A stretch of 64,000 nucleotides of DNA from Atopsyche davidsoni (GCA_022113835.1 JAILWY010000011.1:5332001-5396000); one strand, 5' to 3'; positions 12,688 through 25,000 are shown, counted from the stretch's first letter. The notes: generated by a model not told the origin, from the sequence alone. Numbers and translations are program-made.

Positions 12688-13422
12688 ATGTGCGCCCTTT
12701 TAGACAGTATACACACAGTTAAAAGCACTGTCATCTCTTTACTGATAACACTATTGCTATCTTCTATGGTGTATTTCTACTTTGCAACTTACTATGATGA
12801 TGTGTCCCTGAACACGTTCGGGATCCTCTTGGCAGTTGCCTCGTTCATCGGTTGCTACTCCGTGTGCACCGCAAGCCGGGCTTCTTTACGGGGATTCGGA
12901 TTCTACCTCTACTTCCTGACGCTGCTCCTGGTGGTCTACATGACGATAAACTACGCCTTGGGAGTGAAAAGTGCCATTGAATATACGCAAAAAACCGACA
13001 CAATGAAGTCTGTATTCAACGACTACTACAACAAGTCGTTTCCGGCCAATCACGAGTTCACTGAAATACAGTCAAAGGAGAAGTGCTGCGGGTACAACCG
13101 CGTGAACGACGTGAAAGCCTTCAGCTCGTACCCGAAGTCCTGTTGTCCTGTGAAAAAGCATGTCGACAAGAGATGCAAGCCCAGTGAAATATACTTTTAT
13201 GGGTGTGTGGAAAGAATTAGCCACAGGAGTATGATTTTCTACACTCTTCGATTTATAAGCGGATTGCTCACACTGCCTTTTATACTTATGGAGATTTTTA
13301 TTACCCATCGTTTGTACTGCCTTCTTGATACCTCAGAGCTTTTAATTTCTAAAGAAGACAAAACACCAAAATCAACAAAGGGTATAATTGTAAGAAGTGA
13401 TTTAATGTGTGATTGTATTTAA
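12688..13422 (+). CDS. Divergent tetraspanin, intronless (paralogue 2)
   Basis: Predicted tetraspanin of 244 residues from a true ATG at 12688. Hydrophobic segments lie near residues 14-34, 42-60, 70-92 and 183-206. The large extracellular loop carries CCG at 133-135, PKSCC with CC at 152-153, Cys163 and Gly-Cys at 172-173. This spacing nearly matches the minus-strand neighbour, so the two are paralogues. N115 (NKS) is a possible glycan site. Unlike its neighbour it has a cytoplasmic tail of nearly 40 residues ending in Cys-Asp-Cys-Ile. The centre of the gene (about 12815-13200) uses many C/G-ending codons, while both ends and the neighbour are AT-rich. An ATG at 12683 in another frame opens a seven-codon upstream frame (with stop) that overlaps this start, which could lower translation. 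The whole domain is covered without introns. AATAAA occurs at 13725-13730, about 300 bp past the stop. Confidence 0.87.
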   Translation: MCALLDSIHTVKSTVISLLITLLLSSMVYFYFATYYDDVSLNTFGILLAVASFIGCYSVCTASRASLRGFGFYLYFLTLLLVVYMTINYALGVKSAIEYTQKTDTMKSVFNDYYNKSFPANHEFTEIQSKEKCCGYNRVNDVKAFSSYPKSCCPVKKHVDKRCKPSEIYFYGCVERISHRSMIFYTLRFISGLLTLPFILMEIFITHRLYCLLDTSELLISKEDKTPKSTKGIIVRSDLMCDCI

Positions 13423-15240
13423 TACGATATTTACATTTTTTACTGTTTTTAAATTACGGTATCGTGCTCAAAATTGTAAACGTTTTAAAATGTAATTTCG
13501 ATATTGTGAGTGAATTCATCAACAAACAATTGTTTTTGATATATAAATCCTTGTACTTTTTTGTGTCTACTAAAAACTAACTTTTGATATAACGGCTTGT
13601 TTTATTTTGCGTTCCGCGATTTTAATCGAAAAAGCTTTATAGTAGCATTTTTATAAATTATATTCATAGATATCGAATGTAAAGGTAAAACTATCTGATT
13701 AGATACATAATCAATTATTTTGCAAATAAAGTATTAGAAAAACTTATATGTACCATGACACTTAAAGTTGTGGGAAAATTTATCTGTTGATCTTGAAATT
13801 TTTTGGTTGCCGTGCTGCGTAGTGTTTCTGAGAAAATCATCATAACAATTCTGCCAAAACCTATAAAAAAAAAACCTTAAATTAATAAATTAATTTAATC
13901 CCATAAAATCAACAATCATGGTATTTACTATTCTGCTCTTAATAAATACAGAAAATAAAAACACGCTTTCTTTATTGCTTAAACAATGACACACTTTTGA
14001 TTGCAGATCTACTTGAAATATTTATTTTAAATTCATATAATAATTACAATTTATTCTTGTGATTCAACTTCTGATATCTCTTTTTATAAAAAAAATAATT
14101 TATATTTATAGTTTCCCTGTTTTACACTCATATTTGCGTGTCAAGCAATTGCAATTTCAACCATAACATAGAAATAGAATAACGGATTATAATCCTCTTA
14201 AATGCATATTAATAAAGGTCGTAAAGTACAAGCAAATTCCAATAAAGCCTTAAATGATTTACCGAAGATTTCCACCTGGAAATATTTGATATATCGCTTC
14301 CTGGGGAGAGTCCCCTTATTGTAATGATCAATTAACGGCTGCGTACAGCTGGATTTACCCGTATGGGGTTAATTACGATAGACCCGCCCTGTGACCTTAC
14401 TACCTGTAACCTTTTGTTGGCAACTGAAAGGGAGTAAATCAATATTGCAGATAAATATACCATAAAATTAATTTATATATCTAATAGCTTTTATAGAAAG
14501 TTTTATAAAAGTTCAATGCATCAATTTATTAATATTTTCAACCAAATCTTTTTAAATATTACTGTACACTTACTATGAAAATAAGTCTTTTCTTAACAAG
14601 AATCCTCTCATTTTTTTTTTCATATATTTTTTCTTGAATACTACCATAAATTCATTAAATTATATTATAATGTTCATAATGAGTATATTTTACGCTCAGA
14701 CGATTTCCATTCACAAACGGTTTTCTCCAGAATTTTTTTTTAACGTTAATATGCTTGACCTCCCAATCGTTTACTCAAAAGCTACATCAAATCAATCCAG
14801 TGTCTATAGCCAGGACCCAGCCAGGGGAGAGTTACAAAATTTAATTAATAATTACATTAACTACCCCGGCGTGTTATTATTGGCCCTTATCAAAACATCG
14901 CCGGTACATTTAACCCCGGGCCGTTGTTATACTGAATAATAGATTATTCGATACTACGTCACGGTTTAATATTGTATCGGGATTCAACCCATGGCTGTAT
15001 GGGAGGGGGTGTTGCGGGGTCATGTGGTAATTGGAAATTTCACGGATTATACCTGATTTATCAATTTCTAATGACATTAGTTGGGCGTCACCACCTTAAC
15101 GCTATTTAATCAATAAATTAGGCTTTCGTGACAGTAGCTTTAGAGTGCGGCTTATTTCACACTGAAACACACGAATATCCAAACGCGTAGAATTTTTTTT
15201 AATAATCTGTTGTTTTTATTGGGAATATCAAAAATCAAAA
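13423..15240. other. Gene-free DNA with a possible conserved non-coding cluster
   Basis: AT-rich to about 14240, then GC-richer blocks at 14255-14420, 14750-14940 and 14960-15170. The blocks contain TAATTA/ATTA-type homeodomain cores (for example gggttaattacgat near 14366) and TGACCTT-like sequence near 14392. They are non-repetitive and have no plausible coding frame. Enhancer function is inference. Confidence 0.4.
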
Positions 15241-15255
15241 ATATGATATATATAT

Positions 15256-15446
15256 AATGATAACAGTACCTTTGTATTTTGTCTTCACTTTGAGTTTATT
15301 AAAATTATTTGCATTACTAGTTTCGACCCAATACACTGGGTCATCATCAGATGCTTAACTAAACAGTGTATCGGGTCGAAACAAGTAATGCAAATAATTT
15401 TAATAAACTCAAAGTGAAGACAAAATACAAAGGTACTGTTATCATT
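15256..15446. repeat. Family B inverted pair (83-bp arms)
   Basis: Arms 15256-15338 and 15364-15446 are reverse complements with two mismatches in 83 bp, around a 25-bp spacer. The right unit continues to about 15495 through the family end ggatcttcacgaatc and ccttgtccctcaacaag. Together they make a long hairpin or cruciform in single strands. Confidence 0.9.
15311..15354 (-). ncRNA. Hammerhead-ribozyme-like motif (type I, short stem III)
   Basis: Read on the minus strand. Stem I is GCAT (15354-15351) with ATGC (15314-15311). Box I is CTGATGA (15350-15344). Stem II pairs GACCC with GGGTC around an eight-base loop. Box II is GAAAC (15324-15320). A two-base loop follows, then GTA, whose G and U pair with C and A of GAAAC, placing cleavage before ATGC. 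All invariant core bases are present. One extra T sits between box I and stem II; an extra residue there is tolerated in some natural viroid and satellite hammerheads. Small type I hammerheads are known from Penelope-like elements and related retroelements. Activity is inferred only. Confidence 0.55.
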
Positions 15447-15500
15447 ATAATAATGGATCTTCACGAATCAAATGCCTTGTCCCTCAACAAGATCAAAAAT
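15447..15500 (+). repeat. Family B 3' module
   Basis: It continues the right arm with ataatggatcttcacgaatc and ccttgtccctcaacaagatc, found again at 4605-4645 (minus) and at 32205-32255 (plus). This defines the outer end of the family B unit. Confidence 0.75.
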
Positions 15501-17093
15501 ACGCTTGATTTTTTTAATATTTCAGCATCACTACGAAAGCAGGGACCGATATGCCAAAAATAGGCAGCCTGATGGATGTTCTATAATGTTCCCTTATATC
15601 AGACGACCTCCCAGCCCTAAGCACCCCCCGGGGATGGTCCTTCGGGAGGATATCTCCGAGCGAGGAAAAGGCGACCTCCCGAGCAGAGGTACGGAAAATG
15701 AAGTCGGTAAAACAAATAACAAAGCATGAGGAAGCGGCCTTCGGGGAAATGGAAAATCGGAAAACTTTCGCAATTTCCCGAGTTTTTTTATTTATTGGAG
15801 TTTTTGCGCGACTGTATCGATATATTCGCGATAAATTGACGTTTATGGGGCATTTTGGTATTGCAAAGAATGTCTTTTGATTTATTTGGTTACTTTAAAG
15901 TGAAATGGTTGTGGTATCGCGAGATTCGTTTGTATTTTTAAATACCACCTGGTATCGAGACAGTATTCAATGATTCAAAATATATATTTATTTTGTTACT
16001 TTAACTTTTTCTTGTTTTAATCACTGCAATTTATCTCAGAAAATTAACTTAATCACAATAAAAAATCAAGTGTTTCATTTATAATTGTCATTTGACAACT
16101 CATATAATGTTATTATATATAGTGTTATTTATTGAAATATTGATGTTATAAAAAAAAGCAGAAACGCCTACTGAAAAAATGCTGAAGTACAGTAATAATA
16201 GTCATTGACTTATTTTAACAATTAAAAACAGCGTTGGGTGTTATGAACGTATTTTACAAGAACGTAAATGAAACGTTACTGCATACAGTGTTCTTAGAAT
16301 TAAAATGATTGATTCAAATGATTCGTATTTTTTTGTATTAAGTTTTGACTATGTACATTTAATCGTAAATCTCGATGTACGCGAATTTCACTTAACGCTA
16401 TTTTTTCCGGAACGTATCCCTCGCGTAAAGCGTGGTATTACTGTACACGAAATTTACACCTGAATAACATGATATTTTTTTAAATTTATGAACCATTCAT
16501 GTTAAATACAAGCAATCGATGGGGTTCCCTGAAATTTTCAAGAGTACATGAAATACCAACTGAAAAAATTTTTCAAGTAAAACCGAGGGTCTTGTGGATG
16601 TCTAATTAGTTGTGCGGCTTGATGCAGTTCTTTGTTTTGTGCAAAATTAAAATAGAACAAACCCTTAGCAATGTGCGCCCTCCTTCCCGTCGCCGAACAG
16701 TAACAACCGCTATCAACTTATCACAATTAGAATTTAATGTGTAGTATAAACGTCGCCGCGACGCATCGCTGCTTTTTCATTTTGCGCCGCGACGCCCGAC
16801 TGAGCCGAGCCCCACGGAACTGTTACCGCTTCGATGATATTATTATAATAATGTTTCGCGATGTTTAGGAGCTGCTACAAACAACAGCGTCTTGCCGTTT
16901 ATAATTGCGAAACAATACAAGCATATTTATTTACTTTCAAATCAGCGTTTGCGCGGAGGAATCATTCGATTGTGGGCGGATTCGTCTAGACATCGAATTT
17001 CTTCAAAACGTAAAAAAATTAAACACACGTTGATTATGAATTAAAATTTTAAGCTGTGTAGCATTCTTTGAGTATTTTCTTTTAATAACAAAA

Positions 17094-17112
17094 TAACCTA
17101 ACCTAACCTAAC
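17094..17112. repeat. Short telomere-type (TTAGG/CCTAA) run
   Basis: Three tandem AACCT units plus flank. TTAGG is the usual insect telomere unit, but short interstitial runs of this kind are common and do not mark a chromosome end. Confidence 0.7.
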
Positions 17113-17746
17113 ATGTGACTTGTTTTGCTTAAACATTGAAATTATTTTTATACTAAAAATACTTAGTGAAACATCACAGGCTCAAATAAACATTTTTACT
17201 TGTACTAAAAATTAAAACTAAATCAAAAATCACATATATATTATACTTTTAGGTTGACCGCTCTTTATTGCCTGAAATCTTTTATTTTGAAAATATGTTT
17301 AAGTCTTGAAAAAAATTATAATTTACGCCACGAGACGCCTTTGCTCGTAATAAGCACAGTGCGCAAGAAGCCTGCACGGCGGTATGAAGACAATTAATTT
17401 TATTAAATAACTCAATTCATTTCTAATTTAGCGAAATTACTAAACAACGGAGCAACACTAGTGGAATAAGTACAAATGCGGCACGAGACGCCACTGCCAA
17501 ACAAACCCTGCGCCTAAAGCTTTGATTTTTAATAGATAGTTTAAAATTTATTATTTTAACAATTATATTTGTTTGAAAATTGTATGTAGCTATTTTTTAA
17601 GTGTGCATAAAATATGTATCTTTAGAATAAAAAATAAGTAAGATTAATTTTTTTTTTTAATAATCATTTAATTTGATAACCAGTATCGCGTTATTGTATT
17701 TTTTTTTTGTCTGTCTATATCATTGAAATTCATATTGAATTTGTAT

Positions 17747-17997
17747 TCAAAAATAAAAAATAGATCTTGTGGAAGATACGATATAACAATTTTTTTTATT
17801 TTTAATAATTAAATTGATTGCGATCGGCGCAGTGGTCCAGCATGAGGATGCGCACAGACCAAAAAGCCTAGCTAGATCAACAGCCGGCGCTGCCCATGCC
17901 TGCGTGAAGTGCCTCCCCCTCGCGTCCCCCATCCCCCTGCTCTGCATCCCCCAGCTCTTCTTCTTCTTCGATGGAGACGTCATCTTGTACTGCTCAG
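17747..17997 (-). CDS. Possible exon or small coding region, unrecognised
   Basis: On the minus strand a cttcacag acceptor-like site ends at 17998. It is followed by an open frame with ATG at 17983-17981 and a strong coding look in the first half (four AAG codons in a row, G/C-ending codons). The predicted start is M-T-S-P-S-K-K-K-K-S-W-G, basic and Gly/Arg-rich. The frame continues to 17747, but its last part runs into AT-rich DNA and probably is not coding. No good GT donor follows the GC-rich part, which weakens the exon idea. The same block is open on the plus strand (17814-18008). It could instead be a non-coding CpG-rich island. Confidence 0.25.
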
Positions 17998-18165
17998 CTG
18001 TGAAGTGATTCGTCGGTTAGACTACACACTCACAAAACTTAATACTATACGAAAAAAACAAAATTTTATGAATTTCTATAGAAGCATAATTTTATATATA
18101 CAAAAAGATATTTAATATTTATCAAACAGAAGCAAAATGTATTATTGGATTGTGCAACATATTTG

Positions 18166-18400
18166 TTACTAATATGATTAGGCACATTACTTCATATATA
18201 GAAGATGATTTAAAGAAACTCTCAGAAAAATATCATCGTGATTTGTGTGGGATCCCACACAAATCACGATGATATTTTTCTGAGAGTTTCTTTAAATCAT
18301 CTTCTATATATGAACTAATGTGCCTAATCATATTAGTAATAATATAATAAACCCGTAATGGGTAATAAATACGCATCTGATTGACCGATCCATAAAATAG
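18166..18400. repeat. Family A palindromic copy (174-bp inverted repeat plus tail)
   Basis: 18166-18339 is a palindrome about the point 18252/18253 (core gtgggatcccac) with no spacer and one mismatched pair. Each arm is the family A 3' module from the acceptor-like end through the ctgagagtttctttaaatca block to tgattaggcac. The tail (cccgtaatgggtaataaatac) follows to 18400. The T-arm and the rest of the tRNA-like head are lost at the symmetry point. Confidence 0.92.
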
Positions 18401-21400
18401 ATTTACAACATATTTGTAGCAAATATCAGACAAGCCTAGTACAATTTTCGTAAAAAAAAAAAAAAAATCACTTGTAAAATAATTTTTGAATTTTATAATA
18501 GTTTAAATATAATCTGTTATATGATAAAAATGCAAAATATACGTGCGTTCATCAAATATTTGTTATTTCACTTGTGATGTTTGGTTGTTAAAAGTACTTA
18601 AAATACGCCACGCTCAAACCGACTGAAAGCTTTACGTACGTAATATATCGCAGAATACTTTTTTGCATCCCCTAATTGTGCATTGTACCGTAGGCCGCTT
18701 GTACTGGAGGGGGTGTGAGAGGCAGTGCAGACGACAGGAGGTTCCTGTTCACCCATCGTGCGGGATGACGTCAGAACCCGCGAAGCCTGAAGGAGCTGCG
18801 AAGGTTTTTTTAATTTTCTGTTTCTGTGGAGGCAACATTTACACAGCTGAAAAATTAGCGTATGAACTAATTAACAACAAACACGTGCTAAAATTATAGA
18901 CGCCTTATTTTAAATATACGTTTTTACGTAAAGACATAATATGTGGAAAAAATATATATTCTTATTTATCACTCTTTTTTTCTATGACGTTTTTTCTTTA
19001 ATAAACTGTGAGATTAATATTTATTGACGATTAAATTATAATCGATATCAGCATGTATTGAAAAATCAATCTGTATTGCTGTAAATAAATATTATACTGA
19101 AACGAAATTACGTACGTCTCAAATGTATGTCTTAATAGATAAAACAATAAAAAAATATCATGTCCTTGCTAAGATGTTGTCCAGACTTAAGATGCTACTG
19201 TAGCAAGAATCATCAGAACAAGTAGCTTCAAACAACGATGATGAAAATTACGTTTCTTTGAAAATGCCCCTGCAAACAATTATATTAAAAAATAAATAAA
19301 AATTAGCTCGTTAATGATGTATATTTGTACACATAAAATATATTTCAACAAGTTTTTATAACACAGTACTCAAATTTTACCCGTGTTGTAAAATTTACGT
19401 AGTATTTTAAATAATAAAAATACATCATCATATCTAATAGCACCTACTTTTTGACAGGATCAAAATTCGTACATATTTGAAAATACAGCACACATCAGCT
19501 GATTATCTCATCGCAACTTTGTGCCTTATTCCTTTGGAAATTAACGAAGCGTCTCACGGGCGCCCGCTCTCCCCTCGGCGGGGGGACCCCGGGGCCACAA
19601 ATCAGAATTCTAATCGGTGCTCGTGTAATGTGTGTGATTATATTATTTACGAGAGTAGCATCAAAGTATCTGAGATTGACGTAAAACTCCAGCTACTTGT
19701 TCGAGGGAGCCTTGTGTACAATGATACAATCATATTCATAAATTTATTTTTTTTAAAAAATATTTTACTGAACACGATACTAAACTTCTATTTTTGGGTA
19801 AAGCTCTTATATCAAAATTACTCAGTTATATAGTTTATACATAAAAAAAATTATCTTATCGATACAATAATTTGAATTTATGGATGCATTTAATAATAAA
19901 TACGATGCAATACAATCATAAAATAATAATTGTATGCATCGTTAGTCACTAATCTGTTTTCTTGAAATATTAAGAATATAATATGAATTTGTGATCGGGT
20001 AAATTGAGTACAAATATGCCAAAAATTTTTTAGCAATACTTTTGAAATACTCACTTATATAAAGTATTAAACAGAAATGTTCAATCGAAAAGGAGAATAT
20101 CAAAAGCAAAATAAATAAATAAATATTTTTGATGGTAATGTAATCCTTGCAGTATCTTATTTTTTTTTAAATACTTTTTTAAATAAATCAAAAATGAATG
20201 CTTCAACCTGAACATTGCGCCTGTAACCACGGCATTATCTTCACTGAAACTTGTTTATTATTTGGAAGCGATAAAACTTTGGCTTGCTAAACCAAAATAT
20301 CTCGCATACTAATTCTCTTGGCACTTTGCATGTCAATCAAAACAGGAGCCATCCAACCAGCATTTGAAGCCAGCGGGGGATGAAACCACCCCCAAAGAAA
20401 AGCCTGAAAAATGGATACTTTAAACATTTTAAGGTGAAATTTTCAAAAGCTTTTAAAAATAATTTTGATTGCGTTTATTTCAAAATCAGAAAAGGCGTTT
20501 TACATGTATAAGCTATTATAAATAATTTAAGCTTATAAGTATATTTATAACAAAAAATTATTATATAAAAATCATATCTTTTGTAGTAAAATATATTTAT
20601 TTCTGTGCACAAATCATAAAAAAGTTAAATATATTCTAACCTTTATGAGCATCGCGATCAATCAATCTTCATTATTTTAATTTATTTTATAATTGAGGTT
20701 ATGTTTTATATAACAATGAACACAGTTAGTTTTTTCCGTGACATTATAATTTTTAACATCAATAATATAATCGACTTATTAAAAAATTGTGATTAGGATA
20801 ATTTAGTACATCAAGGATAAGATAAAATTATATCAGGAACTAATCAACATTTTTTTTAATTTTTAAATAATATTTCTGAAATACCTGACTTTTATTTTTA
20901 TTATTTTTCAAGCACCAATATCAAACAATTTTGTGTGATTATAAATTATCCATCTCTGCGAGAGAGCACCGATTCTGTGTATTTAATTTCTTTACCTAAA
21001 CAAGTGGTAATTTTATGTAAAGGTTCTTCCACACACAAACTTCGAATAAATTTATCGCTCGTTTATTATGCTTATCTCATACAGCAGAGATGCTTTATAT
21101 GTTTTATAGATTTCAAAATACAGGATGGTGTTAAATATATAATTACATTTATTAAATTAAAAAAATCTTGATAATTTACATGTGAGTCTTTGTCGTAGTC
21201 TGTTTGTTTATAAGTATCGATAAATTTCATGCAATAGCGCCTTCTTTATATGTTGAAAAGATATAACGGTTCTTCAACATTAGATTGATTATGTCCAGAA
21301 ATGTACAACTTCTTTATGCAACCGTTGGTTTTTAATCTCTTTTACTCAAATATATAATGTTTAATTGAATGTCTTAGGAAAATATTAGCCTGAGGAATAT

Positions 21401-21985
21401 ATTTGTTAAAACCTTTCACATTCAATGCTCTCTTCCAATTCCTCTTTTTGGAAAAGTTTGCACTGGGTTATCATAAAACTTTCTCATCACATCAGATCCA
21501 TCACATAATCATTAATATCTAATTCTCTAATTAACAAGCCACCCCTATATGATAGCACAACCCCCGGGGGTATATTACATTAGCAGGTAGTATATAAAAG
21601 GTTCGGTATTTCTACCCCGCCTTACCGGAGCGTGATACACAAAGTAGACGGTAAGTTTTGATTTTGAATATTCATCAAGTATCAAAGATCAGCTGCTGGG
21701 GACACCCCCATCCTCCCACCCACCCCCACGTCTCCTACACTCAGCGCAAACTTACCAAAGGCTTAAATTAACTCAACTTTTTACATATTGCGCGGCTGAT
21801 CCACTGTTGGTAATACTAAGGAGCTAAGAGATTGCGAACCTTGGAAAAAATATTCAAAAAAATTACAACGAATCAAACCTCAATGCGATTATACTTGAGA
21901 ATGACATGCAACATATTATTTATAACTACAATAAATAGAATTTGGATATAACCTGATTTTTATCAAGATTTTATAAAAAAGGGTA
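18401..21985. other. Gene-free AT-rich DNA with islands
   Basis: No gene is supported. GC-rich islands lie at 18660-18800 (with a CRE-like tgacgtca), 19540-19700 and 21560-21780. In the last, TATAAAAG at 21593-21600 is followed about 50 bp on by a gtaagt donor-like site at 21651, a weak promoter plus first-exon pattern. A 15-mer at 19549-19563 recurs exactly at 61346-61360. Confidence 0.4.
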
Positions 21986-22078
21986 AAAATAAAAATGTGG
22001 AAAATAACTCAAGTATTTTACTCAAAAATATTAAAATGGAAATCCACCAAGTACTCTCTGTCAAATATATTGAATTTC
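21986..22078 (-). repeat. Family C copy, partial
   Basis: Reverse-complement match to the left arm of the family: gtggaaaataactcaagtat, then ccaccaagtactctctgtca. The hairpin module is absent. Confidence 0.75.
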
Positions 22079-25000
22079 TTTAAATTATTTTATTTAACAG
22101 GTCACAGCATGAGTGAACGATATATTTTAAAATTATAGCATAACCAATCAGCCAAATGGCTAAGCAGATACAATCATTCTTATTTGTAAGCAATTTCGGT
22201 ATATAAAAACATTATCAGACTTGATAAAAGAATAGTTGCTAATATTATAAATGATATTATCAATTTATAGGTAAAAAATCATTTTATAAATACTTTTAAC
22301 GACGTAGCTGGGATGAATTTTTCTATGACTTGACAATGAAAATAATCATATTAATAAATTATAACTAGCCGATTTTTCTACTAGCAATTTTTTTTTAGTA
22401 AAGCCAGAAAATAGTTATTTATCAATGATCAGTGAATCCAAACTGTGAACCAATACATCAAATCTATATATACTCTTTATTGCATAAAACTCAAAATAAA
22501 ATACTCACATGATTTTATTTCAAACTTCTAAAAAAACAAGTAAAATAATTGATTTATTTCACTGTACATAGAATCTCATTGGCTTCTTTAATAACTTCAA
22601 TTTATTGATGATACTTTTAAAATATAAACATAGACATCTTAAACAACATATAATTTTGTAATAACTTACATTGCATAGTATTTTTATAAGAGTGTTTCAC
22701 CCCTGCACCGGGGGATGCTAATGATTAGGATGGGTTAACTGACGTACAAGATACAAGGTTCGGAACTTTCAGAGGGGATGTTTTTAAAATGCTGAGAAGG
22801 TTGTTATCTATACAAAATACTCTCCATCCTCCATACGAACTTTGATAAATAAGGTTGTATATTTATAAACACATCTTCTTTGGTACTAAGATTAATATAA
22901 GATACTCATTAACGAAATACGTGTTTTGAAATGTTCATTTTGTAATTAAAAATATTTATTTTTGAGTTTTATATAAATAAACAATTTAATATAAACATTT
23001 AAGCTATCTTTCTTTAAAGAATATTATTTGGTAAGCTCCCCCACAGAGCCCCTTTTATTAAAGATAGTTTGTATTTTTTTTTTAAAATTATAACGTGATC
23101 TATTTAAACAAACGTTTTTCTTCATTGTAGATTTATTGGCAAACTTCAATGGAAAAAATAAAAAAAGGGAAACATTCATGACTTGATTTTTAAAACATCC
23201 CAAAATAATTTCCTGTTTTTTCCTCAGATTTGAGACACATTACAAGCAACATATAATAATAGTCTTATATAAAGCTTATTATTTATTTTTAAATACATTT
23301 TATTGATTTACTGAACTTATCAAAACTTCAACACCAAAAATAAGTTATGTTTGTGCTCACAAGAAACGACGAAAAATAATTTTAAATTGGTATTGATATT
23401 CAATTCAAAATTCAATAATCTTATAACATATTTTTATTTTATACAAGAGATCATAGAAAAATACTTCGTCGAACCGTATTTTCTTCCGGTGGTACATCTT
23501 ACGATAGATCGCGGGGTGGATCTTCACTCCTTTTCCTCCACATTACGGCGTCCCGGGACGGTAGTTATTGTGCAATAAGTTCGTTCCGATGGCACCCGCG
23601 GGCCTGGCTTCGCGACCCCTTTATTTTGCGACTCCTTACTTATTTAGGTTGCGCTCCCCTGGACGACGGGGAAATACGGCCAAATTGAATTTATGGAAAT
23701 TTTAAAAGTGCAGTTTTCAAAGAATTTTCTATGCTCTCTGATCTATTATTGATGAAATTGGAGCTGGGATAAGGTGAAGTTTGAATATTGATTTATGTTA
23801 TATAAATTTATTATGCTTAGTCTGTTTACTGTACTTAAAGTAACTATGCAAACGATGAGCAAACAGTGTTATAAAAATATTAAAGGATATTGTATTTTCA
23901 AGTAAATTAATTCACACGTTACAAGAGGACTCAAATGACTTATTTCAAGTGTGAAAACAATTTACATTCTTTAAATTATTAACAATGCTACGCAAATTCT
24001 TTAGTTGATATCAAATGCCCAAGAACACCTACATAAAAGACTCAATTAACGCAAATACGTATTAATAAACACTTCAGTTATTCCACATTCTTACTCATAC
24101 TAGTTTATTGCGTATAAAATATGTTTTACTGTAATATATTCATAGATGAAACGCCGTTAAAGATACTCAAAATAATCGATTGTATCATCGACGTTTTAAT
24201 TATAAAGATTTATCGTACTGCATAAAGATTAAATTGTAAGTTATTCTTTATAAAAAAATATATCATTTCAGTTTACCAACCTGTGATAAGAAATACCGCA
24301 AAACAAATAATCCTTTATTGCGTTTGACCGCACGGGAGGAATCAAACCCAATTTATTCAAAGAAAACCACCCTCGCCAAACAAGGGCTGTACTGGTAGAG
24401 CCCGAGGATGAAATTCCAAGACAAACCCAAGAATAAATGTTTGCATTCGTTAGCCCGACACCCGACACCGTAACCAATAAGGTGAAACGCATCCCCTATT
24501 CACATACCGCAGCCTAGCTAAATTCACCCTTAAAATACGTCCAAACATCCCGGCGTAAAACCTGGATTTGTAGTAAAACCTCGACTTTGAATCGAAAGCC
24601 TGCGAGTGCATTTTTCGGTCGGTTAGGTTGATTTTCCGGACAATTGATTCGGGATTTTTTCAGGGGTTGTTTTCCGGCTTTATTGGCTGCTAGGGGATGG
24701 ACTGGAATGTATCAATAGACGAGGGTCGGCCGGACATCGGTTTTGTTTTTGTTAAGTGGATGTCTTGAAAAATTAACGTTCTAGCCATTAAGGGATTGCA
24801 TTATCTCCTTACATTGTATATTTATAAATAACAATATTATAATAAAAACATTTTCATAATAGTCAAGATATTTTTGTCTTTAAAAAAATGTAAACTAATA
24901 ACAAAATTTCATATAAAATATATAAATAATGTAAAACCGTTTTTTATTCAAGATATTTTAAGAAACATGAGCAGTATATAAATGATGCGTTAATAATAAA

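Larger units (their letters stand above)
15540..18160. other. Gene-free DNA with GC-rich islands
   Basis: Islands lie at 15540-15960 and 16670-17000. The motif CACGAGACGCC occurs at 17329-17339 and 17482-17492. A possible minus-strand exon at 17747-17997 is described separately. The island at 16740-16830 is rich in cgccgcgacg-type sequence. The remainder is AT-rich with no gene seen. Confidence 0.45.

Noticed and set aside
17094..17112. Telomere end
   Set aside because: Only three TTAGG-type units inside unrelated DNA.
19477..19833. 118-codon open frame
   Set aside because: It starts at TTG with no internal ATG; the end is AT-rich and low in complexity.
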